A stretch of 33,056 nt of DNA from an uncultured Prevotellaceae bacterium (GCA_902780635.1 CACZGH010000035.1:1-33056); one strand, 5' to 3'. Counted from the stretch's first letter, positions 1 through 9,098 are shown. A program made the numbers and translations. Notes: a model not told the origin generated them from the letters alone.

Positions 1-150
1 GCTCGACGGGTGGCCACGTTGTCGGCAGGGCTTCACACCCAAGGGTCGCCCCTCACGCATGCCTGCCTAGGCTACTGCTGACGGAACAGCAGATTCAGAC
101 ACCTCCTCCGAGGGCTGAATAATTGCTTTTGCGACTTCTGGTCGCACATG
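1..150 (-). ncRNA. candidate structured RNA, unidentified, cut by window edge
   Basis: No protein fits here. The stretch is GC-rich and is a chain of adjacent hairpins: GCGAC/GTCGC at 131-145, ATTCAG/CTGAAT at 93-120, CTGCTG/CAGCAG at 75-92 with loop ACGGAA, and GGCAGG/CCTGCC at 24-67. A Bacteroidetes promoter match on the minus strand lies just outside it (156-186), so an RNA starting near 149 and running off the left edge is plausible. I compared it mentally with SRP RNA, RNase P, tmRNA and 6S RNA and could not match the conserved cores. The alternative is the 3' end of a plus-strand transcript whose body lies outside the window. Confidence 0.35.
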
Positions 151-155
151 ATATG

Positions 156-186
156 CAAAAATACAAAAACTTGTCAATTCTCACAA
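156..186 (-). promoter_or_regulatory. possible Bacteroidetes promoter facing left
   Basis: On the minus strand TATTTTTG (156-163) fits the -7 consensus TAnnTTTG, and TTG (184-186) lies 20 nt upstream, where the -33 element belongs. It would transcribe the structured stretch at 1-150. Confidence 0.35.
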
Positions 187-230
187 CAATCTACTATTTT
201 TTTATAATCTGTGTCTCGTTAATGGGTAAA

Positions 231-263
231 AGAATTCAAGTTTCTCTACGCTCAACTTGCTGG
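231..263. repeat. interspersed intergenic element, copy A
   Basis: The stretch AGAATTCAAGTTTC followed by CTCAACTTGC is closely matched at 12006-12040 (AGAATTTCAAGTTTC, then CTCAACTTGC). A partial match (GAATTGCAAGTTTCTC) lies at 18875-18890. In copies A and B a short tandem array follows directly. The rest of the gap 190-380 is AT-rich with no gene that I can support. Confidence 0.5.
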
Positions 264-265
264 CC

Positions 266-291
266 ATTCGCAGTTCGCAGTTCGCAGTTCG
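266..291. repeat. heptamer tandem array (GTTCGCA)
   Basis: ATTCGCA followed by two GTTCGCA and a partial GTTCG, so about 3.7 units of 7 bp. A sister array with unit GTTCGCT is at 20080-20100. Confidence 0.75.
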
Positions 292-380
292 TGATATTTG
301 CGCTGCTGATGTTCGTCTTTACAACTTGACAAAGTTGAGTTAAATAAATAAAAACATTTCTCACTAAGAGTGTTTTTATA

Positions 381-388
381 TAATTTTG
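381..388 (+). promoter_or_regulatory. -7 element for the GH78 gene
   Basis: TAATTTTG fits TAnnTTTG exactly. The -33 position (about 357-360, TTTC) is weak. Transcription would start near 393, which leaves almost no leader for an ATG at 396 and favours the ATG at 408. Confidence 0.6.
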
Positions 389-407
389 CTTTCAAATGCG
401 TCACATC

Positions 408-3400
408 ATGAGAAAAACGATCACCCTCCTCCTCCTATTATCCATTTGTTTGTTGGCAAATGCCAAATTTTACATCACCAAGACCACCTGCAATTATCAG
501 AACGGTGGGATGGTTGTGGTAGACGAAGGACTCATCAGAGTGGGCTGGCAATACGAAGATTTCGAACGCTGGCCTGTCTCACAGAATGTCTATCAGATAG
601 AGGTTCATGAACGTGTCACCGGGCGTTTGATTTACGACAGTGGAACGGTTCGCTCCAGCGAGAGCCAGTTTATATCACTGCCCCATCTCGTTCCCAACCA
701 ATATGGTTACGATTGGCATGTCAGAATCGGATATGAGAGCAAAAACAAAGACGATGTGCGATGGAGTCATTGGTCGGACTGGAGCGCGACGCAGTCTATC
801 CGTGTGGTGCCCAATGATATCCGTTCGATACCCTTCTATCATGGTTCTGGCCAGAATATCTCCACCACGCCCCAATGGATAGGCGCCATCACTAAGAAAG
901 ACGCACGGATTCCCGACGGCAGATGGAGCAACGAAGTGTTCAAAAAAGACTCGGTCAAGACAAAATGGGAACATGTGGACACCCTTTCGGCCAAAAGCAT
1001 CATCCTCCGGAAATCATTCCGCACTGACCGTGACATTGCCGACGCCGTGGTCTATGTGTGCGGCTTAGGACACTATGAGATGACCCTCAACGGCCGACGC
1101 GTCGGCAACAGCGAGTTTGCCCCTTTATGGAGCGAATACAGTCGCAGCGTCTATTACAACACCTTTGATGTGACCCGTGAAGTGCAACAAGGCGACAATG
1201 CCATCACCGTGTTACTGGGCAACGGCTTTTTCAATGTGCAGCGAGGAGAGCGCTACAGCAAGCTCCAAGCCAGTTTCGGGCCACCCCAGTTGTTGTTGCG
1301 AATGGACATCACCTACGCCGACGGCACGACGGAGCATATTCTGAGCGATGAGAGTTGGCATTGGACGCTCAGTCCCATCACCTTCAACAGCATCTACGGT
1401 GGTGAGTCGTATGACGCACGGATGGAACTACCAGGTTATGATCATGCGCAGTATGATGACAGCAAATGGCTCCATGCGGTGGTGACAGAAGGACCTGCGG
1501 GCCTATTACGCCCAGAGACGGCACCACCAGTAAAAATCATGGAACGATACACGGTCAAGAGCGTCCATCCTGTAGATCAAGACTCTCTGGTGGCAGCTTC
1601 GCAGAAAACCAAACGCACCGTCAGCCCCACGGCACTTATCTATGACATGGGACAGAACCTTGCCGGTTATCCAGAAATCACCTTGTCTGGGCAACGAGGC
1701 CAGAAAGTGACGCTGCTCGTCTCGGAGCGGCTCACGCCACAAGGGGTCTGTGACCAGTCGCAGACCGGTAGACAACACTATTACGAATACACCCTCAAAG
1801 GTGAAGGCATAGAGACATGGCATCCACGTTTCTCCTACTATGGGTTCCGCTATATCCAAGTGGAAGGTGCTGTCTTGCAAAAGAAGAACAATCCTGACAG
1901 TCTGCCGGTGATACACCGACTGCAGAGTTGCTTCATCTACAACTCTGCACCTGAGACCTCCACCTTCTGGTGCGACAATGAACTGATGACCAAGACCCAC
2001 CAGCTCATCGAGCGCGCCGAACGCTCCAACATGCAAGGTGTGCTGACCGACTGCCCACAACGCGAAAAACTGGGGTGGCTGGAGCAAGACCACCTCTGTG
2101 GTCCTTCGCTGTTTTACAACTACGACATGACCACCCTGGTGCCAAAAATCATCCGCGACATCGTAGACACACAGAAGCCCAACGGCATGGTGCCCACGAC
2201 CGCCCCCCAATACGTGTCGTTTGGCAATCTTTTTGACGACTCACCAGAATGGGGTTCCACGCTCATCATCCTGCCGTTCATGTACTACGACATGTATGGC
2301 GACAGCACCCTCATCACCGATCATTACGAACCGATGCGACGCTATGTGGACTATCTCACCTCACGGGCTGAAGACGGCATCGTCAGTCATGGTCTCGGCG
2401 ACTGGTATGACTACGGACCTCGTCGGCCCGGATTTGCCCAAAACACGCCGGTGCCTCTCGTTGCCACGGCACACTATATCTACGACCTCCAGCTCATCAC
2501 TGATGCTGCCCGGATGACCAATCGTCTTGATGACGCGGTGAAATACAAGGCATTATACGAAGAGACTGTGGTATCTTTCAACCGCCACTTCTATCATCCC
2601 GACTCCTGCTATTACGGCACAGGCAGCCAAACCAGCAACGCACTGCCGCTTTTCCTCGGCATCACCGGCGAGAACAAAGAGGCGGTGCTGCAGTCGCTCA
2701 TCAATGACATCCATGCCCATGGCGACCGGTTGACCACGGGCGACGTTGGCAACCGCTACCTCTTCCGTGTACTCGCCGACAACGGACAAAATGAGTTGCT
2801 CTTCAAGATGCTCAACCACTATGAGACACCCGGCTACGGATTCCAGATTGCACAAGGAGCCACGACGCTCACTGAACAATGGGACCCGCGCCAAGGTTCT
2901 TCGGAAAACCATTTCATGCTGGGCCAGATCGACGAGTGGTTTTTCCGCACCTTGGCGGGCATCCGACAGAAGCCAGGCACCCACGGCATGCGCCACCTCT
3001 TCATCGACCCACAGGCTGTGGGAGACATCACCCAAATCTATTCCTCCATTCAGACCCTCTATGGCACAGTACGCATCGACTTCAACAAAAAAGACTCTAC
3101 GCTGAATGTTGTGGTGCCCAAGGGGTGTGAGATAGAGCACCCTGTTATGAAGAGGGAAAAAATCCAGACGGCACCTCATCTGCTATTATTCTGTACAAGT
3201 TTGATGTGTGGTGTAGGGGAAGCGCTGGCATTATATGACTACGAATTATATGACCCGCAATTGCCCACCATATGGATGGGCTACGACCATCTTGCCAACG
3301 GCATCCTCGGCAGTTCTGACGAAAGTTTCCACCTCCAGTCTGGACTCTTCAAAAAAGCGGAAGTAGGCTGTACCTTCTTTCAGATATCCAAAAATTTATA

Positions 3401-3881
3401 CAAAGGAATCGCTGGCGTTTCCACCGCCCTGCAGGTCGCTGGTGAGATCTATCAACTAGACAATCACTGGATAGCAGAAGGAAAAGGTAAAAAAATCGGT
3501 TTCCGATATGTAGAAGAAAAGGTAAAGAACAACACATTCCCAATCATATCCATCCGCATCCCACTACTAGCAGGTCTTCAGACATACAACAGGAAATGGT
3601 CTATACAGACAGGACCCGTGCTACATGCAGACTGGACAGGATATCACTACCGTATTCCTGGGCATGACGAACAAGAGGAGCCTCATCTCCATGTCAATCA
3701 TTTCAGGGCAAGTTGGATGGTATCAGCCGGCATAGGACCTCTGACCCTCTCTGTCTCCCAAGACCTGGTTCCTGCATTCCAACTCACCAACGGAGTCAAA
3801 GGATACACTACCTCATTCAGCATCGGTTTTGACATGTGGTATCTAGACCGCCGCACTTTCCGTCCAAGGAGAAATCATTAG
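408..3881 (+). CDS. GH78 alpha-L-rhamnosidase fused to an outer-membrane beta-barrel protein
   Basis: Residues 1 to about 913 are a secreted glycoside hydrolase family 78 enzyme, which removes terminal alpha-L-rhamnose from plant glycans such as rhamnogalacturonan. A signal peptide (MRKTITLLLLLSICLLANA) starts at 408; an in-frame ATG at 396 sits too close to the promoter. The N-terminal rhamnosidase beta-domain has GLGHYEMTLNGRRVG, and the (alpha/alpha)6 domain carries TDCPQREKLGW (acidic D548 and E553) and TLTEQW (E823). The enzyme stops short after VVVPKGCE, lacking the usual last strands. It then continues in frame into Met914 and a second complete signal peptide (MKREKIQTAPHLLLF... to about residue 941), followed by about 215 residues rich in alternating aromatic strands, ending GFDMWYLDRR, an outer-membrane barrel pattern. 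This looks like two neighbouring genes joined by an in-frame deletion; internal initiation at 3147 could still make the barrel alone. Confidence 0.85.
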   Translation: MRKTITLLLLLSICLLANAKFYITKTTCNYQNGGMVVVDEGLIRVGWQYEDFERWPVSQNVYQIEVHERVTGRLIYDSGTVRSSESQFISLPHLVPNQYGYDWHVRIGYESKNKDDVRWSHWSDWSATQSIRVVPNDIRSIPFYHGSGQNISTTPQWIGAITKKDARIPDGRWSNEVFKKDSVKTKWEHVDTLSAKSIILRKSFRTDRDIADAVVYVCGLGHYEMTLNGRRVGNSEFAPLWSEYSRSVYYNTFDVTREVQQGDNAITVLLGNGFFNVQRGERYSKLQASFGPPQLLLRMDITYADGTTEHILSDESWHWTLSPITFNSIYGGESYDARMELPGYDHAQYDDSKWLHAVVTEGPAGLLRPETAPPVKIMERYTVKSVHPVDQDSLVAASQKTKRTVSPTALIYDMGQNLAGYPEITLSGQRGQKVTLLVSERLTPQGVCDQSQTGRQHYYEYTLKGEGIETWHPRFSYYGFRYIQVEGAVLQKKNNPDSLPVIHRLQSCFIYNSAPETSTFWCDNELMTKTHQLIERAERSNMQGVLTDCPQREKLGWLEQDHLCGPSLFYNYDMTTLVPKIIRDIVDTQKPNGMVPTTAPQYVSFGNLFDDSPEWGSTLIILPFMYYDMYGDSTLITDHYEPMRRYVDYLTSRAEDGIVSHGLGDWYDYGPRRPGFAQNTPVPLVATAHYIYDLQLITDAARMTNRLDDAVKYKALYEETVVSFNRHFYHPDSCYYGTGSQTSNALPLFLGITGENKEAVLQSLINDIHAHGDRLTTGDVGNRYLFRVLADNGQNELLFKMLNHYETPGYGFQIAQGATTLTEQWDPRQGSSENHFMLGQIDEWFFRTLAGIRQKPGTHGMRHLFIDPQAVGDITQIYSSIQTLYGTVRIDFNKKDSTLNVVVPKGCEIEHPVMKREKIQTAPHLLLFCTSLMCGVGEALALYDYELYDPQLPTIWMGYDHLANGILGSSDESFHLQSGLFKKAEVGCTFFQISKNLYKGIAGVSTALQVAGEIYQLDNHWIAEGKGKKIGFRYVEEKVKNNTFPIISIRIPLLAGLQTYNRKWSIQTGPVLHADWTGYHYRIPGHDEQEEPHLHVNHFRASWMVSAGIGPLTLSVSQDLVPAFQLTNGVKGYTTSFSIGFDMWYLDRRTFRPRRNH
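3147..3881 (+). other. embedded outer-membrane barrel protein (possible internal start)
   Basis: This is the 3' part of the GH78 reading frame. ATG 3147 opens a 244-residue protein with a lysine/arginine n-region, a hydrophobic core (LLLFCTSLMCGVGEALA), and a body of amphipathic strands without catalytic motifs. The end (YTTSFSIGFDMWYL) resembles the relic at 18704-18844 (YLSSVTVGVDIWYL). The base composition looks more AT-rich than the GH78 part upstream, consistent with a once separate gene. The specific function is unknown. Confidence 0.55.
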
Positions 3882-3882
3882 G

Positions 3883-3928
3883 GTGGAGGAGTTCAGGAGT
3901 GGAGGAGTTCAGGAGTGGAGGAGTTCAG
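3883..3928. repeat. 16-bp direct repeat x2.9 (octamer period)
   Basis: GTGGAGGAGTTCAGGA at 3883-3898, 3899-3914 and, cut to 14 bp, 3915-3928. Internally it alternates AGGAGTTC and AGGAGTGG, so the basic period is 8. It sits immediately after the stop codon at 3879-3881. Confidence 0.8.
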
Positions 3929-3988
3929 ACATTTGCACTACTCCTCGTACTCCTCTCAACATACAAAATTTATAAATAAACAACACCA

Positions 3989-6313
3989 ATGAATTCATTA
4001 CAGGCACTTCTCTTCACCTTGATAGGGTGCTCTTTGGCTTCTCCTACCATAGCACAGACAGCAGTGACCGACGGTGTAAGCCATGAGTTGGCCATCACAC
4101 GACAGACACAGGTCAACAATGTGACTTATGCACTCCGTTTCGAGATTCCCTCCAAGAAGGAAGCCTCCGTCACGGGTGTGGCAGACATCACTTTCAACTG
4201 GGCTGGCGGAAAAGAGGACCTGCAAATAGACTTCCAAGGAGAGGTCACCGCACCTGTCAAAGTGAATGGAAAAGTTGTGGCTGCCGTTCATCAGAAGGAG
4301 CATATCCTCATACCTGCCAAGAAACTATCCAAGAAAAAGGCTAACGATGTGAGCATCTCATTCCGCAGCGAGGACAAAGCCCTCAACCGCAACGCCGACT
4401 ACCTATACACACTCTTTGTGCCCGACCATGCCCGCAGTGTGTTTCCCTGTTTCGACCAACCAGATATCAAGGCCCGATACCAACTCACGCTGACATTGCC
4501 CCAAGATTGGACAGCCATCAGCAATGCCCCCCTCGTCCAGACCAATGGACAGACCTTGCAATTCGCTATGACCGACCCATTGCCCACCTACCTGTTCTCC
4601 TTCACAGCGGGACGGTTTGAGACACAGACCGCTGAGCGCGACGGCAGGCAACTGACCGCTCTCTACAGAGAGACAGACCCAAAGAAAGTAGCGCAACTCA
4701 GCACGGTGTTCGACCAAATAGCACTTTCACTTCAATGGCTGGAGAAATATACTGGCATCCCACAACCCTTCCAGAAATACGGATTTGTCGTGCTGCCCGG
4801 CTATCAGTTTGGTGGTATGGAGCATCCTGGCTGCATCCAACTGCGCGACCAGACCATCTTTCTGGGTGAGCAGCCCACTCCAGACGAAGAGATGAACCGC
4901 CTGCATCTCATCGCCCACGAGACCTCGCATCTGTGGTTTGGCGACCTCGTCACCATGCGCTGGTTTGACGATGTATGGACCAAAGAAGTCTTCGCCAACT
5001 TCATGGCCGACAAAATCGCCCGTGAACAGTTTCCCGACATCAACCACGACATCAACTTTCTCAAGACTCACTACCCGCTCTCACTGAGCACCGACCGCAC
5101 TGAAGGCACCCACCCCATCCAACAGCCATTGGACAATCTGAAAAACGCCGGATTGCTCTACGGCAATATCATCTATCACAAAGCCCCCATTATGATGCGC
5201 AAGCTGGAAGAACAGATGGGTAAAGAAAAGTTCAGGACAGGACTGCAAAAATACCTACACACCTATGCCTTCGGCAATGCCACTTGGGACGATCTCATCG
5301 CCATTCTCGACCATGAATGCCCAGAGGCGACCATCAGCGCCTTTGACCAACAATGGGTCAAACATCAAGGTATGCCAGAAATCACCGTCGACGTCAACGA
5401 TGGCCTCTTCGATCCATTCGTTTATGGGCTCTATCGCCTCAACGAGAAAGACCAGCCATGGTTGCTCACCAACTGGTATACGTTGCCGGAGACTCATCGT
5501 TTCGCTGCCATGATGTATCTGTATGAAAGTTTTCTACAGCATCACATTGACAACAGAACTGCTTTCGAGTCTTTGTCACAAGGTATCAGCCAACAAACGA
5601 ACACGTTGATTCATTCCACCTGTATCAGCAATCTACTGAGCATCCTCTCCTATGCCACCCCTGACGAAAGAGATGACTTCGAAAAAGTGCTCTGGTCTCT
5701 TGGCCATCAATACGATAACCCTGTTCAGCGAAAAATCCTTTTACAAGGCATCACACAAAGAGCCACGACCCCAGAGATCGTGAATGAAATCTACGAACTA
5801 TGGAAAGACGGGGGCGACAAGACCTTCAACGAACGCGACTATATGCGCATGGCATACCATCTGTCCATCGTCATGCCCAACCAATGGCAGGAAATCATCA
5901 ATACCCAACGCCAACGGCTCACCAACGACGACATGAAGCGTGAGTTTGATTTCATCAGCCGAGGTTGCAACCCTGACACCGATGTGCAGCAAGAATTGTT
6001 TGCTTCACTGCTGAAAAAGGAAAACCGCGCCATCGAGCCCTATGCCGCCGCACTGCTTGCACTGCTCAACGACCCTACTCGTGAACCTCGCAACAACCGC
6101 TACATCACACCAGGGCTGGAGGTGCTGGAAGAAATACAGCGCACCGGCGACATTTTCTTCCCCCTCGACTGGTGTCAAGCCTTGCTCGGCAGTCATCGCA
6201 GTGCAGAAGCCGCACAATTGGTGCGCCAATTCTTAGAGCAGCATCCCGACTATCCCATCCCCCTGCGCAATAAACTGCTGCAAGCAGCGTGGTATATTAG
6301 AGGTGAGAGGTGA
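3989..6313 (+). CDS. M1 family zinc aminopeptidase, secreted
   Basis: A 774-residue metallopeptidase that removes N-terminal amino acids from peptides, probably in the periplasm or at the cell surface. A signal peptide (MNSLQALLFTLIGCSLASPTIAQ) opens it. The M1 beta-domain is followed by the exopeptidase motif GGMEH (275-279), the zinc site H310ETSH314 with third ligand E333 (HExxH-x18-E), and the transition-state Tyr in GNIIYHKAP. The C-terminal third is helical, as in ERAP/aminopeptidase N-like enzymes. No promoter is evident in the 107-bp gap before it, so it may be co-transcribed with the GH78 gene. The stop codon lies inside a heptamer array, and the last four residues (RGER) are encoded by that repeat. 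Family assignment is firm; substrate preference is not visible. Confidence 0.93.
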   Translation: MNSLQALLFTLIGCSLASPTIAQTAVTDGVSHELAITRQTQVNNVTYALRFEIPSKKEASVTGVADITFNWAGGKEDLQIDFQGEVTAPVKVNGKVVAAVHQKEHILIPAKKLSKKKANDVSISFRSEDKALNRNADYLYTLFVPDHARSVFPCFDQPDIKARYQLTLTLPQDWTAISNAPLVQTNGQTLQFAMTDPLPTYLFSFTAGRFETQTAERDGRQLTALYRETDPKKVAQLSTVFDQIALSLQWLEKYTGIPQPFQKYGFVVLPGYQFGGMEHPGCIQLRDQTIFLGEQPTPDEEMNRLHLIAHETSHLWFGDLVTMRWFDDVWTKEVFANFMADKIAREQFPDINHDINFLKTHYPLSLSTDRTEGTHPIQQPLDNLKNAGLLYGNIIYHKAPIMMRKLEEQMGKEKFRTGLQKYLHTYAFGNATWDDLIAILDHECPEATISAFDQQWVKHQGMPEITVDVNDGLFDPFVYGLYRLNEKDQPWLLTNWYTLPETHRFAAMMYLYESFLQHHIDNRTAFESLSQGISQQTNTLIHSTCISNLLSILSYATPDERDDFEKVLWSLGHQYDNPVQRKILLQGITQRATTPEIVNEIYELWKDGGDKTFNERDYMRMAYHLSIVMPNQWQEIINTQRQRLTNDDMKREFDFISRGCNPDTDVQQELFASLLKKENRAIEPYAAALLALLNDPTREPRNNRYITPGLEVLEEIQRTGDIFFPLDWCQALLGSHRSAEAAQLVRQFLEQHPDYPIPLRNKLLQAAWYIRGER

Positions 6314-6391
6314 GAGGTAAGAGGTAAGAGGTGAGAGGTGAGAGGTGAGAGGTGAGAAGTAAGAGGTGAGTAGTGAGGGGTGAGAGGTAAG
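6301..6391. repeat. heptamer tandem array, 13 units of AGGTGAG
   Basis: Thirteen consecutive 7-bp units: seven AGGTGAG, three AGGTAAG, and single AAGTAAG, TAGTGAG and GGGTGAG. The first two units encode the last residues and stop of the M1 peptidase. The variants concentrate at the distal end. Confidence 0.95.
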
Positions 6392-6445
6392 AAACAATTT
6401 TTTCGCAAACGTTTTCGAGAGAAAGTGTAGCTCGGACAAAGAAAC

Positions 6446-6478
6446 TTTTGGCCGTCTCATTGATTTTTATTAATTTCG
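6446..6478 (+). promoter_or_regulatory. promoter for the pectate lyase gene
   Basis: TTTTG (6446-6450) and TAATTTCG (6471-6478) are spaced by 20 nt and match the Bacteroidetes -33/-7 elements with one mismatch in -7. The leader to the ATG at 6549 would be about 65 nt. Confidence 0.55.
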
Positions 6479-6548
6479 CAGACGAAATCAATTTCAACCT
6501 ACGTATCAGGCAATAACACTTATCATCAATACTAACACCCTACAACAA

Positions 6549-8300
6549 ATGAGAAAATTTCTACTACTGGTTTTCACCATCATCTTTCCAATAATCACAC
6601 TCGCCCAGGCACCCGCTTTCCCGGGGGCTGAAGGACATGGACGCTATGTCACTGGCGGACGTGGAGGTAAGGTCATCCACGTCACCAACCTCAAAGACAG
6701 TGGCACAGGTTCGCTGAGAAGTGCCGTCAGCGGCAACAGCAAGAAAATCATCGTCTTTGACGTGGGCGGCGTTATCGCCCTCAACAGCGACCTGAACATC
6801 GGCGACAACACCACCATCGCTGGCCAGACAGCCCCTTACCCTGGCATCACCATTCGCTACCGTACGATCCGTACTGGCGGCAACAACATCATCCGCTTTA
6901 TCCGCATCCGACGCGGACAGGAGAAAGATGTCAACGACGGCGCTGATGCCATTTGGCAGCGTCAGAAAAACAGCATCATGCTCGACCACTGTTCCTTCAG
7001 CTGGTGCATCGACGAGGTGGCCTCCTTCTATGACAACAACAACTTCACCATGCAATGGTGTACCATCGCCGAAAGCCTCACCAACGCCGGTCACAACAAA
7101 GGCGCCCATGGTTACGGCGGTATCTGGGGCGGTAAGTTGGCCTCCTTCCACCACAACCTGCTCGCACATATCCAGAACCGTGTGCCCCGCTTCAATGGTG
7201 CACGTTATCAGTGGACTGGCTATAAGAACAATGCCCTCTATAGCACTTACAACTGGACCAACTACGTGCAGGCAGAGATTGTAGACTTCCGCAACTGCGT
7301 GATGTACAACTGGGGCACCGGCGGCTGCTACGGCGGACCGGGCGGAGGATATATCAACATGGTAAACAACTACTACAAAGCTGGTCCCGCCACCAAGAAC
7401 AAGACACGTGTGACACAAGTGACAGTCGGTGCATCTGGCAACAGCACCCCCGACGCACTCATTGGTATGACCAGCCGCTATTACATCAACGGCAACTACG
7501 TGAGCGCAGCCCCTGCAGGACAGAAAGAAAATTATGACTGGAAAGGTGTCATCTATGACAACGGCACTTACACCATCAACGGCGAAACGTGCTCACTCGA
7601 CCCCAACCACTATTATGGCAACGACGTGACCTATCTGAAAAACGCTGCCGGCAAAGACTGTGTCACCATCAAAGTAGACGAGCCATCCCCTGCCGGAGAA
7701 GTGACCACCCACAAAGCTGAAGACGCATTCACACAAGTGGTCGGCTATGCTGGAGCCTCCCTCTATCGTGACGATGTGGACGCCCGTTATGCCAACGAAG
7801 CCACCAATGGCACCGCCACCTACACTGGCAGTGTGACCAAGCAGGCAGGCATCATCGACGTGGTAGCTGATGTCAACGGCTACACAGAGGCAAACTTCGG
7901 CACAGGCTCCCGCCCCGCCGGTTTTGACTCTGACAACGATGGCATGGCCGACGAATGGGAACTTCTCAACGGACTCGACCCCAACAATGCTAATGACGGG
8001 GCACTCTTCACCCTCGACACAGAGAAGCAGTGGTACTCCAATCTTGAGGTGTATCTCAACTCCCTCGTTGAAGACATCATGAAAGCCGGCAACGCCGAAG
8101 CACAAAGCAGCATAGAGGAGTACTACCCAGCTTGCCAAAAGTTGCCCACCGGCATCCAGACACCAGTCTCCAGCACGGTCTCAAGAACAGAGTACTTCAC
8201 CATCGATGGCAAAAAAGTGTCCACACCCTCTAAAGGCATCTACATCCGCAGACAAATCCTGACCAACGGACGTGTTGTCAACAGCAAAGTGTGCTTTTAA
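6549..8300 (+). CDS. secreted pectate lyase, PL1-like
   Basis: A 583-residue enzyme predicted to cleave polygalacturonate by beta-elimination. After the signal peptide (MRKFLLLVFTIIFPIITLAQA) comes the opening FPGAEGHGRYVTGGRGG with TNLKDSGTGSLRSA, characteristic of Bacteroidetes pectate lyases with a parallel beta-helix. LDHCSFSWCIDE supplies candidate calcium-binding acids, and NRVPRF (R211 and R214) is the expected catalytic arginine region. Residues about 455-480 (DSDNDGMADEWE...DPNN) form a calcium-binding thrombospondin-3/EF-like motif. The last about 45 residues (TEYFTIDGKKVSTPSKGIYI) look like a short beta C-terminal domain seen in exported Prevotella proteins, possibly a sorting or anchoring signal. 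It fits functionally with the rhamnosidase upstream: both attack pectin. Fold assignment is strong; the exact polymer is inferred. Confidence 0.88.
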   Translation: MRKFLLLVFTIIFPIITLAQAPAFPGAEGHGRYVTGGRGGKVIHVTNLKDSGTGSLRSAVSGNSKKIIVFDVGGVIALNSDLNIGDNTTIAGQTAPYPGITIRYRTIRTGGNNIIRFIRIRRGQEKDVNDGADAIWQRQKNSIMLDHCSFSWCIDEVASFYDNNNFTMQWCTIAESLTNAGHNKGAHGYGGIWGGKLASFHHNLLAHIQNRVPRFNGARYQWTGYKNNALYSTYNWTNYVQAEIVDFRNCVMYNWGTGGCYGGPGGGYINMVNNYYKAGPATKNKTRVTQVTVGASGNSTPDALIGMTSRYYINGNYVSAAPAGQKENYDWKGVIYDNGTYTINGETCSLDPNHYYGNDVTYLKNAAGKDCVTIKVDEPSPAGEVTTHKAEDAFTQVVGYAGASLYRDDVDARYANEATNGTATYTGSVTKQAGIIDVVADVNGYTEANFGTGSRPAGFDSDNDGMADEWELLNGLDPNNANDGALFTLDTEKQWYSNLEVYLNSLVEDIMKAGNAEAQSSIEEYYPACQKLPTGIQTPVSSTVSRTEYFTIDGKKVSTPSKGIYIRRQILTNGRVVNSKVCF

Positions 8301-8336
8301 GTAAAGCCGATCATGTAGCAATTTACAACTCAACCC

Positions 8337-9011
8337 ATGAGAATAGACATCATCACCGTTCTGCCCGAAATGCTGGAGGGATTCGTACATGAGTCCATCC
8401 TGGCACGGGCTCAGAAAAAAGGTTTAGCAGAGATACACCTGCACAACCTGAGAGACTATACGACCGACAAATGGCGCCGTGTGGATGACTATCCATACGG
8501 TGGGTTTGCCGGTATGGTCATGCAATGCGAGCCTATCGACAGGGCCATTTCCGCCCTGAAAGCAGAACGGACCTACGATGAGGTCATCTTCACTTCTCCT
8601 GACGGCGAACAGTTCAACCAGCCCATCGCCAACGAACTGTCGATGCTAGAGAATATCATCATCCTCTGCGGCCACTACAAAGGGATTGACCAGCGCATAC
8701 GCGACCATCTCATCACCCGCGAAATCTCCATTGGCGACTATGTGCTCACTGGCGGCGAACTGGCTGCCGCCGTCATGGCCGACGCCATCGTCAGACTGGT
8801 GCCGGGTGTCATCAGCGATGACCAAAGCGCTCTCTCTGACTGCTTTCAGGACAATATGCTCTCCGCTCCTATCTACACCCGGCCGGCTGACTACAAAGGA
8901 TGGAAAGTGCCAGAAATCCTGCTCAGCGGCAATGAGGCCAAAATCAAGGACTGGGAGATAGAGCAAAGCTACGAGCGCACCAAGCGCCTGCGCCCAGATC
9001 TTTTGAAATAA
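8337..9011 (+). CDS. trmD: tRNA (guanine-37-N1)-methyltransferase TrmD
   Basis: Uses S-adenosylmethionine to methylate N1 of G37 next to the anticodon in tRNAs reading CNN codons, preventing +1 frameshifting; cytoplasmic. The 224 residues match the usual length. The start [13 protein letters not shown] is typical. The trefoil-knot AdoMet site is seen in [10 protein letters not shown] (111-120) and [14 protein letters not shown] (131-144), and the substrate loop in YGGFAGMVM (54-62). It follows the pectate lyase by 36 bp with no clear promoter, so it may be read from upstream. The usual partners rimM, rpsP and rplS are absent here, which is common in Bacteroidetes. Confidence 0.97.
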   Translation: MRIDIITVLPEMLEGFVHESILARAQKKGLAEIHLHNLRDYTTDKWRRVDDYPYGGFAGMVMQCEPIDRAISALKAERTYDEVIFTSPDGEQFNQPIANELSMLENIIILCGHYKGIDQRIRDHLITREISIGDYVLTGGELAAAVMADAIVRLVPGVISDDQSALSDCFQDNMLSAPIYTRPADYKGWKVPEILLSGNEAKIKDWEIEQSYERTKRLRPDLLK

Positions 9012-9098
9012 GCTGATTCAGGTTTTAGGAGTTAAGGAATCAAGGGAGTTGTGATGAAAGCAACTTTGCCCTTATTTTTGAATGCACTCCATATAAGA

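Noticed and set aside
123-329. 68-codon open frame in the first gap
   Set aside because: It covers the interspersed element and heptamer array and has no promoter, no conserved feature and no ribosome-binding context.
6301-6391. CRISPR array
   Set aside because: Units are 7 bp and directly adjacent without spacers; no cas genes are in the window.
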